From positions 62,001-126,000 of the forward strand of contig NZ_JASNJD010000013.1 in the NCBI RefSeq assembly GCF_030164425.1: 64,000 bases of DNA, read 5' to 3'. This stretch comes from Pseudodonghicola flavimaris (GTDB lineage Bacteria; Pseudomonadota; Alphaproteobacteria; Rhodobacterales; Rhodobacteraceae). The notes beneath the pieces were generated by a model. That model was not told the origin of the DNA, ran no database searches, and saw nothing but the letters and a program-made list of their open reading frames with translations. Both the position numbers and the translations under genes were made by a program. Below, piece after piece: positions 24,061-34,298 of the stretch (position 1 is the stretch's first letter; the number at the start of each line of letters is the position of its first letter).

Positions 24061-24509
24061 CGATGGCGGGGCGCGCCGATGTGGTGGCGGCAGCACGGGG
24101 CTGGATTGGCACCCCCTATCGCCATCAGGCAGCCTGTCGCGGCGCGGGCTGCGACTGTCTGGGGCTGGTGCGTGGCGTCTGGCGCGAGGTTCTGGGGGCG
24201 GAGCCCGTGGCGGTGCCGGCCTATACCATGGACTGGTCCGAACCGCAGGGCGACGAGCGACTGTGGGCAGCGGCCCGGCGGTATCTGCCTTCGCGTGCCG
24301 GGCCGGGCCGATCAGGGGATGTGATCCTGTTTCGGATGCGGGCGGGCGCGGTGGCCAAACATCTCGGCATTCTGACCGAGGCCGGAGCCGAGGCGCGATT
24401 CATACATGCCTATTGCCGGCGTGGCGTGGTCGAAAGCCCGCTGAGCGCGCCCTGGGCGCGGCGGGTGGTGGGGTATTTCGCCCTGCCCGAACCAATGAGG
24501 GGGGACTGA
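24057..24509 (+). CDS. orfg14: Gene transfer agent g14, NlpC/P60 cell-wall peptidase
   Basis: 150 aa from the ATG at 24057, which overlaps the g13 stop. NlpC/P60 cysteine peptidase: catalytic Cys in GCDCLGLVRG, His in VAKHLGIL, third polar residue in the IHAYCRRGVVES segment. It helps the particle cross peptidoglycan during DNA delivery. Stop overlaps the g15 ATG (TGATG). Confidence 0.94.
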   Translation: MTMAGRADVVAAARGWIGTPYRHQAACRGAGCDCLGLVRGVWREVLGAEPVAVPAYTMDWSEPQGDERLWAAARRYLPSRAGPGRSGDVILFRMRAGAVAKHLGILTEAGAEARFIHAYCRRGVVESPLSAPWARRVVGYFALPEPMRGD

Positions 24510-27500
24510 TGGCGACGATTGTTCTTTCTGCCGCGGGGGTGGCGGTCGGTGGCTCGGTCGGCGGCACGCTGGCGGGGCTGTCTTCGGTGGTGATCGGCCG
24601 TGCCGTGGGGGCCACGCTGGGCCGGCTGGTCGATCAGCGCCTGCTGGGGCTGGGGGCGGAGCCGGTGGAAAGCGGCAAGGTCGACCGGTTCCGCCTGCTG
24701 CAGGCGGGAGAGGGCGGCGCGACCGCGCAGGTCTATGGCCGGATGCGGGTGGGCGGCCAGGTGATCTGGGCCACCGATTTTCAGGAAAGCGTAAGCCAGA
24801 GCGGCGGCGGCAAGGGCAGCGCCCCGAGCGCCCGGGTGACGGAATACAGCTATTCCGTTTCGCTGGCGGTGGCAGTCTGCGAGGGCGAGGTGCGCAGCAT
24901 TGGCCGGGTCTGGGCCGATGGCGAGGAGATGGCGCGTGGTGACCTGAACATGCGGGTTTATCCTGGCAGTGCCGATCAGCTGCCCGATCCGCTGATCGAA
25001 GCGGTGGAGGGCGAAGGGGCGGTGCCGGCCTATCGCGGCACCGCCTATGTTGTGATCGAGGATCTCGACCTCGGCCCCTTCGGCAACCGGGTGCCGCAGC
25101 TGTCGTTCGAAGTGTTGCGGGCCGAACAGCCGGGGGCCGGCGGCGATGACCGGGACCTGGGCCGGCTGGTGCGCGGGGTGGCGTTGATGCCGGGCACCGG
25201 GGAATATGCGCTGGCGACCACCACGGTCTATGCCGGCGCGGCCGGGGCGCAATCTGCCATCAACCAGAACACGCCGGCGGGGATGGCGGATTTTCCCCGC
25301 AGCTTCGAGCTGTTGCAGGAGGAGCTGCCGGCCTGTAGCGCGGTGTCGCTGGTGGTCTCCTGGTTCGGGGACGATCTGCGCTGCGGCGCCTGCCGGATCG
25401 TGCCCAAGGTCGAACAGACGGCGGTCGAGGGCAGCAATATGGCGTGGCAGGTCAGCGGGGTGAGCCGTGCCGCGGCCGCGCCGGTCACCCGGGTCGGGGA
25501 GAGCCCGGTCTATGGCGGCACGCCGGCCGATGCGGCGGTGGTCGAGGCGATCCGACACATGCGCGCCGCCGGCACCCGGGTGATGTTCTATCCCTTCATC
25601 CTGATGGATCAGCTGGCGGATAACGGGCTGATCGACCCCTGGAGCGGGGAAGAGGGGCAGCCGGCGCTGCCTTGGCGCGGGCGGATCACCCTGTCGCGGG
25701 CGCCGGGCGTGGCCGGTAGTCCCGACGGGACGGCGGGGGCAGAGGCGGAGGTGGCGGCCTTTTTCGGAACGGCCGCCGCCAGCGATTTCGCGGTGGGCGA
25801 TGGCACGATCATCTACTCCGGACCGGAGGAGTGGGGGCTGCGCCGCTTCATCCTGCATTACGCGGCGCTTTGTGCCGCCGCCGGCGGGGTCGAGGCCTTT
25901 TGCATCGGATCGGAACTGCGCGGGTTGACCCAGATCCGCGGGGTGGGCGGGTTTCCCGCCGTCGCGGCGCTGCGCGATCTGGCGGCGGAGGTGCGGCAGC
26001 TGCTGGGGCCGGAGATTCAGCTGGGCTATGCCGCCGACTGGTCGGAATACTTTGGCTATCAACCCGGGGACGGCAGCGGCGATCGGTATTTCCACCTCGA
26101 TCCGCTCTGGGCCGATGCGGAGATCGATTTCGTCGGCATCGACAATTACATGCCGCTGTCCGACTGGCGCGACGGGCGTGGGCATCTGGATGCGCAGGCG
26201 GGGTGGGAGAGCATCTACGATCCCGACTATCTCGACGCCAATGTCGAGGGGGGCGAGGGGTTCGACTGGTATTACCATTCCGACGCGGCGCGCGCGGCGC
26301 AGATCCGGACGCCGATCGCGGATGCGGACCATGCCGAACCTTGGCTCTGGCGCTACAAGGATCTGCGCGGCTGGTGGGAGAATGCGCATCACGAGCGGAT
26401 CGGTGGGGTGCGGCAGGCGGCAAGCACGGCGTGGGAGCCGCAGATGAAGCCGATCTGGTTCACCGAACTGGGCTGTGCGGCCATCGACCGGGGCACCAAC
26501 CAGCCGAACAAGTTCCTCGATCCGAAATCCTCGGAATCCGCCCTGCCGTATTTCAGCACCGGCGCGCGGGACGATCTGATCCAGCTCTGCTATTTGCAGG
26601 CGCAGCTGGGGCATTGGGACGATCCGGCGGCCAATCCGGTCTCGGAGGTGTATGGCGGACCGATGCTGGATTTGGACAACGCCTATGTCTGGGCCTGGGA
26701 CGCGCGGCCGTTTCCCGCCTTTCCGGCGCGGACCGACCTGTGGAACGATGGCGACAATTATGCGCGCGGTCACTGGCTGAACGGGCGGGTCGGCGCGCGG
26801 TCGCTGGCCTCGGTGGTGACAGAGCTGTGCCGGCGCGGCGGTGTGGCTGAGATTGACGTGTCCGAGCTGCACGACGTGGTGCGCGGCTTCGCCGTCGACA
26901 GCATCGGCGACATCCGTGCGGCGCTGCAGCTGCTGATGCTGCGCTATGGTTTCGATGCCATCGAGCGCGACGGCCGGTTGCTGTTCCGGCCGCGCAGCGG
27001 CGCGGGCGCCGTGACGCTCGACCGGGAAAACCTGGCGGTGAGCGAGGAACTGGACGGCCTGCTGGAACTCAGCCGCGAGGCGGACGGCGAACTGGCGGGC
27101 CGGGTGCAGCTGCAATTCGTCGAATGGGGCGGCGATCACGAGATCGCGGCCGAGGAGGCGGTGTTGCCGGATGAGGCGACCCATGCGCTCTCGATTACCG
27201 ATCTGCCGCTGGCAATGACCCGGGGCGAGGCGCGAGCGGTGACGGAACGCTGGCTGAGCGAGGCGCGGGTCGCCCGTGACAGCGCGCGGTTGTTGCTGCC
27301 GCCGTCGCAGATGGCGCTCGGGGCGGGCGACACCATCGCGTTGGCGGAGACGGGGGGCAGCGCGCGGCGCTATCGCATCGACCGGGTTGAGCAGGCGGAG
27401 GCGCAGCTGATCGAGGCGGTGCGGATCGAACCGGCGGTCTATACACCTTCGGCTCTGGCGGAAGACCCCGCAGGCGTTGCCGCTTTCGCGGCGCCAGTGC

Positions 27501-28429
27501 CGGTGTTGCCGCTGTTTCTCGACCTGCCGCTGATCACCGGCGACGAGCAGCCGCAGGCGCCGCATCTGGCGGTGACGGCGACGCCCTGGCCGGGGGCGGT
27601 CGCGCTCTATTCCTCCGCCTCGGACGAGAATTACGCGCTCGACCGGATCATCGCCGCGCGTTCGGTGATCGGTGTGACCGAGACGCCGCTGGCAGCGGCG
27701 CGCACAGGGCTCTGGGACGAGGGCCACGCGCTGCAGGTGCGTCTGCTGAGCGGGGCGCTGGAATCGCGCGAGGCGCTGGCGGTGCTGAACGGTGCCAATC
27801 TGGCGGCGATCGGCGACGGCACTGCATGGGAGCTGTTTCAGTTTCGCAGGGCGGAGCTGGTGGCGTCGGATACCTACCTGTTGTCGGGGCGGTTGCGGGG
27901 GCAGGCGGGCAGCGACGGGGTGATGCCCGCGGTCTGGCCAGTGGGATCCTGGGTGGTGCTGCTGGACGGCACCCCGCGGCAGATCGGGCTGACCGCGGCA
28001 GAGCGGCGGGTGGCGCGACATTACCGGATCGGGGTGGCGCGGCGCGGCTACGACGATCCGTCCTATGTGCATCTGACGGCGGCGTTCGACGGGGTCGGGC
28101 TCAGGCCCTATCGGCCCTGTCATCTGCAGGCGACGCGGGAGGGCTCCGGCGATATCATCGTCCGTTGGCTGCGCCGCAGCCGGCTGACCGATGGCAGTGA
28201 CTGGACGCTGGCGGAGGTGCCGCTGGGAGAGGAGCGGGAGGCCTATCGCATCCGCGTCCTCAAGGACGGCGCGCTGATCCGGGAGGAAACTGTCTTGGAC
28301 CCTCTGTGGCACTACCCGGCCGCGACCCGGGCCGGCGATGGACTGAGCCTGCCCGCGGTGCTGGAGGTTGCGCAGATCTCGGCCCGTTTCGGGGCGGGAC
28401 CGGCGGCGCGGATCACACTTACTGCCTGA
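24509..28429 (+). CDS. orfg15: Gene transfer agent g15, large host-specificity/baseplate protein
   Basis: 1306 aa; start ATG at 24509 overlaps the g14 stop, although the frame is open further upstream. N-terminal glycine-rich hydrophobic part (GGSVGGTLAGLSSVVIGRAVG-type) followed by VDRFRLLQAGEGGATAQVYG. A TIM-barrel-like GTA domain (about residues 430-700) has GGVEAFCIGSELRGLT, WSEYFGYQPGDGSG and DFVGIDNYMPLSDWRDG. The phage tail-type domain follows, and a C-terminal receptor-binding region starts near residue 950. Largest gene of the cluster and its last conserved member. Confidence 0.95.
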   Translation: MATIVLSAAGVAVGGSVGGTLAGLSSVVIGRAVGATLGRLVDQRLLGLGAEPVESGKVDRFRLLQAGEGGATAQVYGRMRVGGQVIWATDFQESVSQSGGGKGSAPSARVTEYSYSVSLAVAVCEGEVRSIGRVWADGEEMARGDLNMRVYPGSADQLPDPLIEAVEGEGAVPAYRGTAYVVIEDLDLGPFGNRVPQLSFEVLRAEQPGAGGDDRDLGRLVRGVALMPGTGEYALATTTVYAGAAGAQSAINQNTPAGMADFPRSFELLQEELPACSAVSLVVSWFGDDLRCGACRIVPKVEQTAVEGSNMAWQVSGVSRAAAAPVTRVGESPVYGGTPADAAVVEAIRHMRAAGTRVMFYPFILMDQLADNGLIDPWSGEEGQPALPWRGRITLSRAPGVAGSPDGTAGAEAEVAAFFGTAAASDFAVGDGTIIYSGPEEWGLRRFILHYAALCAAAGGVEAFCIGSELRGLTQIRGVGGFPAVAALRDLAAEVRQLLGPEIQLGYAADWSEYFGYQPGDGSGDRYFHLDPLWADAEIDFVGIDNYMPLSDWRDGRGHLDAQAGWESIYDPDYLDANVEGGEGFDWYYHSDAARAAQIRTPIADADHAEPWLWRYKDLRGWWENAHHERIGGVRQAASTAWEPQMKPIWFTELGCAAIDRGTNQPNKFLDPKSSESALPYFSTGARDDLIQLCYLQAQLGHWDDPAANPVSEVYGGPMLDLDNAYVWAWDARPFPAFPARTDLWNDGDNYARGHWLNGRVGARSLASVVTELCRRGGVAEIDVSELHDVVRGFAVDSIGDIRAALQLLMLRYGFDAIERDGRLLFRPRSGAGAVTLDRENLAVSEELDGLLELSREADGELAGRVQLQFVEWGGDHEIAAEEAVLPDEATHALSITDLPLAMTRGEARAVTERWLSEARVARDSARLLLPPSQMALGAGDTIALAETGGSARRYRIDRVEQAEAQLIEAVRIEPAVYTPSALAEDPAGVAAFAAPVPVLPLFLDLPLITGDEQPQAPHLAVTATPWPGAVALYSSASDENYALDRIIAARSVIGVTETPLAAARTGLWDEGHALQVRLLSGALESREALAVLNGANLAAIGDGTAWELFQFRRAELVASDTYLLSGRLRGQAGSDGVMPAVWPVGSWVVLLDGTPRQIGLTAAERRVARHYRIGVARRGYDDPSYVHLTAAFDGVGLRPYRPCHLQATREGSGDIIVRWLRRSRLTDGSDWTLAEVPLGEEREAYRIRVLKDGALIREETVLDPLWHYPAATRAGDGLSLPAVLEVAQISARFGAGPAARITLTA

Positions 28430-28744
28430 GCAATTGGCGGCTCCCGCGCGGGGGGGAGCGCCACGTCACCGGCTGCTGAGAGAGGTACTGACAGGGCGAT
28501 CCGCATCGGCTGGCCGTCGGGCGTCGGTCGCCGCGCCGATATCCGCCAGCACCGGAACCGGGGGGCGACGCATCCGGTATTGGTCCTGCGCGGTCTTGCC
28601 TCCGGGGCCGCCGATCCGGTTGCGGTGGCTGCAGGCATGGTCCGAAGGCGATGATCAGCAATGCTGATCGGGGCGATCACAGGTTTGCGTTTGGCGAAAA
28701 CTGCCCTAGATGGCTATCCTGAGCGCAGGAAAGGAACACATGCC
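28430..28744. other. Spacer between the GTA cluster and cysE
   Basis: 315 nt. A weak GC-rich hairpin lies just after the g15 stop (28436-28461), and a perfect 8-bp inverted repeat GATCAGCA/TGCTGATC sits at 28653-28669. No frame gives a protein I can recognise. No clear trace of a further GTA or tail-fibre gene. It should hold the cysE promoter, not identified. Confidence 0.5.
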
Positions 28745-29563
28745 ATGCTGGAAACGCGCAAGAAGATCACTGCGGTCGATCCTGTCTGGGACCGGATCAC
28801 CAACGAGGCGCAGGACATTGTCCGCGACGCCCCGCTGATGGGGGGCTTCGTTCATGCCTGTATCCTGCATCACCCCAGTCTTGAAAAGGCGCTGTCCTAC
28901 CGCGTCGCTGCCAAGCTGAATTCCAACGAAATGTCGATGATGGTCCTGCGGGAGATCGTCGATCAGGCCTATGCCGACGAGCCGGAGCTGGTCGATGCCG
29001 CGCGCGCCGATCTGGTGGCGGTCTTTGAACGCGATCCTGCCTGTCACCGGCTGGTGCAGCCGGTGCTGTATTTCAAGGGCTACCAGGCGATGCAGGCCTA
29101 TCGCATCGCCCACTGGCTGTGGCGCCGCAAGGAATACGATCTGTCCTATTTCTTCCAGATGCGGATGTCCGAGATTTTCGGCACCGACATCCATCCGGCC
29201 GCCCGCCTCGGCAAGGGCATCATGATCGACCACGCCCATTCCATCGTCATCGGGGAAACCGCCGTCGTGGGCGACAATGTCTCGATGCTGCATTCGGTAA
29301 CGCTGGGCGGCACCGGCAAGGAAGAGGAAGACCGCCATCCCAAGATCGGGGACGGTGTGCTGATCGGCGCTGGCGCCAAGGTGCTGGGCAATATCCGCGT
29401 CGGCCATTGCAGCCGGATCGCTGCGGGCTCCGTCGTGCTGGAGGACGTGCCGCCCTGCAAGACCGTTGCCGGGGTGCCGGCCCGGATCGTGGGTGAGGCG
29501 GGTTGCGACCAGCCCTCGATCAGCATGGATCAGAACCTGGCCGGTTGCCTCTGCGAGGGCTGA
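28745..29563 (+). CDS. cysE: Serine O-acetyltransferase
   Basis: 272 aa from the ATG at 28745 (AGGAAAGGAAC upstream). First committed step of cysteine synthesis: acetyl-CoA plus serine gives O-acetylserine. N-terminal SATase domain (ITNEAQDIVRDAPLMGGFVH, LSYRVAAKLN), then left-handed beta-helix hexapeptide repeats with DIHPAARLGKGIMIDHAHSI, the catalytic His region MLHSVTLGGTGK and VVLEDVPPCKTVAGVPARIV. Monocistronic; normal length. Confidence 0.97.
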   Translation: MLETRKKITAVDPVWDRITNEAQDIVRDAPLMGGFVHACILHHPSLEKALSYRVAAKLNSNEMSMMVLREIVDQAYADEPELVDAARADLVAVFERDPACHRLVQPVLYFKGYQAMQAYRIAHWLWRRKEYDLSYFFQMRMSEIFGTDIHPAARLGKGIMIDHAHSIVIGETAVVGDNVSMLHSVTLGGTGKEEEDRHPKIGDGVLIGAGAKVLGNIRVGHCSRIAAGSVVLEDVPPCKTVAGVPARIVGEAGCDQPSISMDQNLAGCLCEG

Positions 29564-29654
29564 GAGCGGCCCGGCGTGGTCTCTGACAGGTCGATAACGG
29601 GGGCGGCATCGCCCCCGTTTGCGTTTCCGGCGGGCCGGTCCGGCATGCGCCGTG

Positions 29655-29990
29655 TCAGGCGGTGAATTCGTCGAAGGCCTTCAGCGCCTTGACGCCGTAC
29701 ATATAGGCCGGGCCGCCGCCCATCAGGATGCAGACGCCGACGGTTTCCTCGATGTCCTGGCGCGTGGCTCCGGCCTCGACCGCCGCCTTGACGTGGAAGG
29801 CGATGCAATCGATGCATTGCTTGGAAATCCCGATGGCCAGCGCCATCAGTTCCTTTTGCTTCACCCCGAGGCTGCCCGCCTCCATCGAGGCGCCATGCAG
29901 CGCGCCAAAGCCCTCTGCGGTCGGGCCCTGTGTGGCGGTGAAATCTTCCATCCCGGCCTGCGCGTCGGCCAAAGTGGTCGTCCAGCTCAT
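29655..29990 (-). CDS. Carboxymuconolactone decarboxylase / AhpD-like family protein
   Basis: 111 aa; start at the ATG at 29990 behind AGGAGG. CxxC motif C59-I-D-C62 followed by H66 (SKQCIDCIAFHV), the redox signature of AhpD-type proteins. Members act as thiol peroxidase partners or, without the Cys pair, as decarboxylases, so a peroxidase or disulfide role is more likely. Its neighbour upstream on the same strand is an MFS exporter 93 nt away, so a small operon is possible. Confidence 0.88.
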   Translation of the reverse strand: MSWTTTLADAQAGMEDFTATQGPTAEGFGALHGASMEAGSLGVKQKELMALAIGISKQCIDCIAFHVKAAVEAGATRQDIEETVGVCILMGGGPAYMYGVKALKAFDEFTA

Positions 29991-30083
29991 TGTGATCCTC
30001 CTGGTTCGGGCCATGGCCCCTGGCTCAGGCGCGGGATCCAACCCCGCAGCCTGAGCCGAATCCTAGGACGGATCGTACAGCAA

Positions 30084-31283
30084 TCACAGGGTTGCCGGCG
30101 GTGCGAGCGGGACGATCGGGCGCGGCTGCCGCGCCTGCAGGCAGGCAAGCCCCAGAACCCCCATCCCGCCGAGCGCGAGGGCAGCCCCGACGATCCCGGA
30201 GGAGGCCCAGCCATAGCCGGCCGACAGGGCGGCACCGGCGGCCAGCGGCCCCATCGCGTTGGCGGCGTTGAAGGCGGCATGGTTCAGCGCGGCGGCCAGC
30301 GTCTGCGCCTCGCCCGCGACCTCCATCAGCCGCATCTGCAAGGGGATCACCAGGCCGGACATCAGCCCCATGACCATCACGGCCAGCGCCATCAGCGGCC
30401 AGTTGCCCATCACGGCGGCATAGAGCAGGGCGGACCCCGCCAGCCCGGCCAGCAGCAGCGCCGAGGCGCCGAACTGCGACCAGGCGGTCAGCCGCCCGGC
30501 GAGGAAACTGCCGGCGGTCGCGCCCACCCCATAGAGCGACAGGACCAACGGAATGCTCCAGCTCGGGGCCTGTGCCGCATCCAGCATGGCCGCCGAAAGA
30601 TAGGCGTAGACCGCAAAGATCGCCCCCGAACCGACCGCGCCGATGCCCAGCGTCAGCCAGACCGCCGGATTGGCCAGCGCGCGCAGTTCGCTCAGCGGGC
30701 TGCGGCTGAGATCGGCATGCACTGCCGGCGCGGTGCGGGCAATCGCCAGCACGCAGGCGGCGGCAAGTCCGGTCACGATGACGAAGCTCCAGCGCCAGCC
30801 GAACCCCTGGCCGACGGCCCCGGCCAGCGGCACCCCCACCACATTGGCGATGGTCAGCCCCATCAGCACCTGCGCCACGGCGGCGGCGGCGCGCCCGCGC
30901 GGCGCCAGCTCGGCGGCGAACAGCATGGCCACCCCGAGGTAGGCGCCATGCGGCAGGCCGGCAGCGAAACGGGCGGCGACCAGCAGCTCCAGATTGGGCG
31001 CCAGCGCGCCCAGCAGGTTGGCCAGCCCGAAGAAACCGATCAGCAGCATCAGCAGCCGCTTGCGCTCCAGCCGGGCGCCGAGGATCGACAGCACCGGCGC
31101 GCCGATCACCACGCCAAGCGCATAGGCGCTGACCGCATGACCGGCCTGCGGTTCGCTCACCTGCAGATCCTGCGCGAAGAAGGGCAGCAGCCCCATGGTG
31201 GCATATTCGGTCACCCCGATGCCGAAGGCACCGATGGCAAGGGAAAGAATCGTCAGCGACGCCTGACGGTCGGAACGGGCCAT
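30084..31283 (-). CDS. MFS transporter, DHA1-type exporter
   Basis: 399 aa, twelve predicted membrane helices. N-terminal LSLAIGAFGIGVTEYATMGL and the loop signature GARLERKRLLML correspond to the sugar-efflux/AraJ-YdhP type of drug:H+ antiporter 1. Substrate unknown. First gene of a possible pair with the CMD/AhpD-like gene. Confidence 0.9.
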   Translation of the reverse strand: MARSDRQASLTILSLAIGAFGIGVTEYATMGLLPFFAQDLQVSEPQAGHAVSAYALGVVIGAPVLSILGARLERKRLLMLLIGFFGLANLLGALAPNLELLVAARFAAGLPHGAYLGVAMLFAAELAPRGRAAAAVAQVLMGLTIANVVGVPLAGAVGQGFGWRWSFVIVTGLAAACVLAIARTAPAVHADLSRSPLSELRALANPAVWLTLGIGAVGSGAIFAVYAYLSAAMLDAAQAPSWSIPLVLSLYGVGATAGSFLAGRLTAWSQFGASALLLAGLAGSALLYAAVMGNWPLMALAVMVMGLMSGLVIPLQMRLMEVAGEAQTLAAALNHAAFNAANAMGPLAAGAALSAGYGWASSGIVGAALALGGMGVLGLACLQARQPRPIVPLAPPATL

Positions 31284-31520
31284 AGCGGTCTCCGAAAGTC
31301 TGGGGGCTGGGCTTCAGCCGGAGGAAAACAGGTTGTCGGGAGTCAGTTGCTCGGACCGCGGAAAAGCGACCGGAACTGTCGCGGAAATGCAGGATTGTGG
31401 GCGCTAACACAATTGCCGGTATCGCAAGGGAGGCATGCGGAACCGGCATGGTTTTCGTTATGCCTTCGTTACATCCGCGCAGCTCGGCGCCGCGGGTCAG
31501 GCCGTGCGGCGGGGGCCAAG
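31284..31520. other. Spacer between the MFS gene and pdhC terminator
   Basis: Two minus-strand units abut here: upstream sequence of the MFS gene and the downstream end of the pdh operon. I see no good promoter pair and no credible gene in the stretch. Confidence 0.5.
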
Positions 31521-31547
31521 AAAAACGGGCCGCACAGGGCGGCCCGT
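31521..31547 (-). terminator. Terminator of the pdhA-pdhB-pdhC operon
   Basis: Perfect 9-bp stem ACGGGCCGC (31525-31533) / GCGGCCCGT (31539-31547), followed on the minus strand by TTTTT. It lies 44 nt after the pdhC stop. Confidence 0.9.
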
Positions 31548-31590
31548 TCGGGTCTTCTCAAAGGATGTCGGCCCGAAGAGGGCTGGCCGC

Positions 31591-32901
31591 TCAGGCCAGC
31601 ATCAGCATCGGGTTTTCCAGGTTCTCGACAATCGCCTGCAGCAGCTGGGCGCCGAGCGCGCCGTCGATCACCCGGTGATCGACGCTCAGGGTCACCGACA
31701 TCACGGTGGCGACGCCGATCTGCCCTTCGGCATCGACCACCGGCTTCTTGACGCCGGCACCGACCGCCAGGATCGCCCCGTGGGGCGGGTTGATCACCGC
31801 GTCGAAGTTGTCGATGCCGAACATGCCGAGGTTGGAGATCGCGAAGCTGCCGCCCTGATATTCATGCGGTGCGAGCTTGCGGTCCCGCGCCCGGGCGGCG
31901 AGGTCCTTCATCTCTGCCGACAGGGCGGACAGCGATTTCATCTCCGCATCCTTCAGCACCGGGGTGAACAACCCGCCGTCGATGGCCACCGCCACTGCCA
32001 CATCCGAGGGTTTCAGCTTCAGCATCCGGTCGCCGGCCCAGACTGCATTGGCGTCGGGCACGGTCTGCAGCGCCAGGGCGCAGGCCTTGATGATGAAGTC
32101 GTTGACGCTCAGCTTCACGCCCCGGCCCCCGAGCTGCTTGTTCAGTTCGCCGCGGAATTTCAGCAGCGCGTCGATCCGGATGTCGCGGCGCAGGTAGAAA
32201 TGCGGGATCGACTGTTTCGCCTCGGTCAGGCGGGCGGCGATGGTCTTGCGCATCCCATCCAGCTTGACCTCTTCGAACGCGCGCCCCTCGTACATCTTCA
32301 GCACGGTTTCGGTCGCCGGACCGGTGGCCATGGCCGGGGCTGCCGCCGCCGGGGCCGCGGCTGCGGCCGGGGCAGCGGCGGGTTTCGGCGCCGCGCTGGC
32401 GCCTTCGACATCGGCCTTGACGATGCGGCCATGCGGGCCGGAGCCGGTGATCCCGCTCAGGTCCAGCCCCTTGTCGGCGGCGATCCGGCGCGCCAGCGGC
32501 GAGGCGAAGATGCGCCCGCCATCGGCGGCAACCGGGGCGGCGGGGGCTGCGGCCGGCGCGGAGGCCTCGGACACCGCGGGCGCGGCTGGTTCGGCCGGGG
32601 CCTCGGACGCGGGGGCAGCGGCGGCAGAGGAGGGTGCGGCGATATCGTCGGCGCTTTCACCTTCCTCCAGCAGCACGGCGATGGGGGTGTTGACCTTCAC
32701 CCCCTCGGTGCCCTCGGCGATCAGAAGCTTGCCGACGATACCTTCGTCGACAGCCTCGAATTCCATCGTCGCCTTGTCGGTCTCGATCTCGGCCAGCAGG
32801 TCGCCGGAGGCGACGGTGTCGCCCTCCTTGACCAGCCATTTCGCCAGCGTGCCTTCCTCCATCGTGGGGGAGAGGGCGGGCATCAGGATTTCAGTGGGCA
32901 T
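31591..32901 (-). CDS. pdhC: Pyruvate dehydrogenase E2 (dihydrolipoamide acetyltransferase)
   Basis: 436 aa. One N-terminal lipoyl domain (lipoyl Lys in [10 protein letters not shown], about residue 43), an Ala/Pro-rich linker, a peripheral subunit-binding domain ([20 protein letters not shown], about 130-165) and the acetyltransferase core with H409 and D413 in [12 protein letters not shown]. Transfers acetyl to CoA in the pyruvate dehydrogenase complex. Last gene of the operon, 11 nt after pdhB. No E3 gene in the window. Confidence 0.97.
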   Translation of the reverse strand: MPTEILMPALSPTMEEGTLAKWLVKEGDTVASGDLLAEIETDKATMEFEAVDEGIVGKLLIAEGTEGVKVNTPIAVLLEEGESADDIAAPSSAAAAPASEAPAEPAAPAVSEASAPAAAPAAPVAADGGRIFASPLARRIAADKGLDLSGITGSGPHGRIVKADVEGASAAPKPAAAPAAAAAPAAAAPAMATGPATETVLKMYEGRAFEEVKLDGMRKTIAARLTEAKQSIPHFYLRRDIRIDALLKFRGELNKQLGGRGVKLSVNDFIIKACALALQTVPDANAVWAGDRMLKLKPSDVAVAVAIDGGLFTPVLKDAEMKSLSALSAEMKDLAARARDRKLAPHEYQGGSFAISNLGMFGIDNFDAVINPPHGAILAVGAGVKKPVVDAEGQIGVATVMSVTLSVDHRVIDGALGAQLLQAIVENLENPMLMLA

Positions 32902-32912
32902 CGCTCCGCTCC

Positions 32913-34283
32913 TTACCGGTAGGTCACTTGCTTGACGGCGGCGATCACCTCGTCGGTGGTCACCAGCGCCAGTTTTTCCAGATTGGCGGCATAGGGCATC
33001 GGCACATCCTTACCGGTGCAGTTGATCACCGGCGCATCCAGATAGTCGAAGGCCTGCTGCATCAGCACCGAGGAGATGTAGCTGCCGACCGACCCCTGCG
33101 GCCAGCCTTCCTCGACCGTGACGCAGCGGTTGGTCTTCATCACCGAGCGGACGATGCTGTCGGTGTCCATCGGGCGCAGGGTGCGCAGGTCGATCACCTC
33201 GGCATCGATGCCCTCTTCGGCCAGCTTCTCGGCTGCCTGTAGCGTGTATTGCATGCCGGCGCCGAAGCTGACCAGCGTCACATCCTTGCCCTCGCGCCAG
33301 ATCCGCGCCTTGCCGAAGGGGACGGTGAAATCCTCCATCGCCGGCACCTCGAAGCTGTGCCCGTAGAGCAGCTCGTTTTCCAGGAAGATCACCGGGTTGG
33401 GATCGCGGATCGCGGTTTTCAGCAGGCCTTTGGCATCGGAGGCCGAATAGGGCATCGCCACCTTCAGCCCGGGGATCTGCATGTACCAGGCGGCGTAGTC
33501 CTGGCTGTGCTGGGCGCCGACGCGGGCGGCGGCCCCGTTGGGGCCACGGAACACCATCGGCGAATCCATCTGACCGCCGGACATGTAGCGGGTCTTGGCG
33601 GCGGAGTTGATGATCTGGTCGATCGCCTGCATGGCGAAGTTGAAGGTCATGAACTCGACGATCGGTTTCAGTCCGCCGAAGGCGGCACCGACGGCGATGC
33701 CGGCAAAGCCATGTTCGGTGATCGGCGTGTCGATCACCCGTTTCGAGCCGAATTCGTCCAGCAGCCCCTGCGACACCTTATAGGCCCCCTGATATTCGGC
33801 GACTTCCTCGCCCATCAGATAGACGCGGTCATCGGCGCGCATCTCTTCGGCCATGGCGTCGCGCAGCGCCTCGCGCACGGTCTGGGTCTTCATCGGCGTG
33901 CCCTCGGGCCAGTCCGGGCTCAGGTCCACCTCGGGTGCCCTGGGCGCGGCGGCGGCCGGGGCCGCGGCGGGGGCAGGCGCGGGCGCTTCCGCCGCCGGAG
34001 CCGGGGCCGATGCCGCGCTGGCGATGTCATCGGCGCTCTCGCCCTCTTCCAGCAGCACGGCGATGGGGGTGTTCACCTTGACCCCCTCGGTGCCCTCGGC
34101 GATCAGGATCTTGCCGACCACGCCTTCATCTACGGCCTCGAATTCCATCGTGGCCTTGTCGGTTTCGATCTCCGCCAGGATATCGCCGGAAGAGACGGTA
34201 TCGCCCTCTTTCACCAGCCATTTGGCCAGCGTGCCTTCCTCCATGGTCGGCGACAGGGCGGGCATCAGAATTTCGGTTGCCAT
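32913..34283 (-). CDS. pdhB: Pyruvate dehydrogenase E1 beta with N-terminal lipoyl domain
   Basis: 456 aa. Residues 1-80 form a lipoyl domain nearly identical to that of the adjacent E2 (shared start [19 protein letters not shown]), an Ala/Pro linker follows, and the E1-beta transketolase-type domains begin near residue 130 ([38 protein letters not shown]). The lipoylated E1-beta is an alphaproteobacterial arrangement. Middle gene of pdhABC. Confidence 0.97.
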   Translation of the reverse strand: MATEILMPALSPTMEEGTLAKWLVKEGDTVSSGDILAEIETDKATMEFEAVDEGVVGKILIAEGTEGVKVNTPIAVLLEEGESADDIASAASAPAPAAEAPAPAPAAAPAAAAPRAPEVDLSPDWPEGTPMKTQTVREALRDAMAEEMRADDRVYLMGEEVAEYQGAYKVSQGLLDEFGSKRVIDTPITEHGFAGIAVGAAFGGLKPIVEFMTFNFAMQAIDQIINSAAKTRYMSGGQMDSPMVFRGPNGAAARVGAQHSQDYAAWYMQIPGLKVAMPYSASDAKGLLKTAIRDPNPVIFLENELLYGHSFEVPAMEDFTVPFGKARIWREGKDVTLVSFGAGMQYTLQAAEKLAEEGIDAEVIDLRTLRPMDTDSIVRSVMKTNRCVTVEEGWPQGSVGSYISSVLMQQAFDYLDAPVINCTGKDVPMPYAANLEKLALVTTDEVIAAVKQVTYR

Positions 34284-34298
34284 CTCAGTTCATCCCCC

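Noticed and set aside
24410-28312. 1300-codon open frame on the minus strand opposite GTA g15
   Set aside because: Same kind of GC-rich antisense shadow. The plus-strand gene has clear GTA baseplate motifs.
28368-28667. Small frame after GTA g15 as a possible extra GTA or tail-fibre gene
   Set aside because: No recognisable domain, Arg/Ser-rich, and it overlaps the end of g15; treated as spacer.
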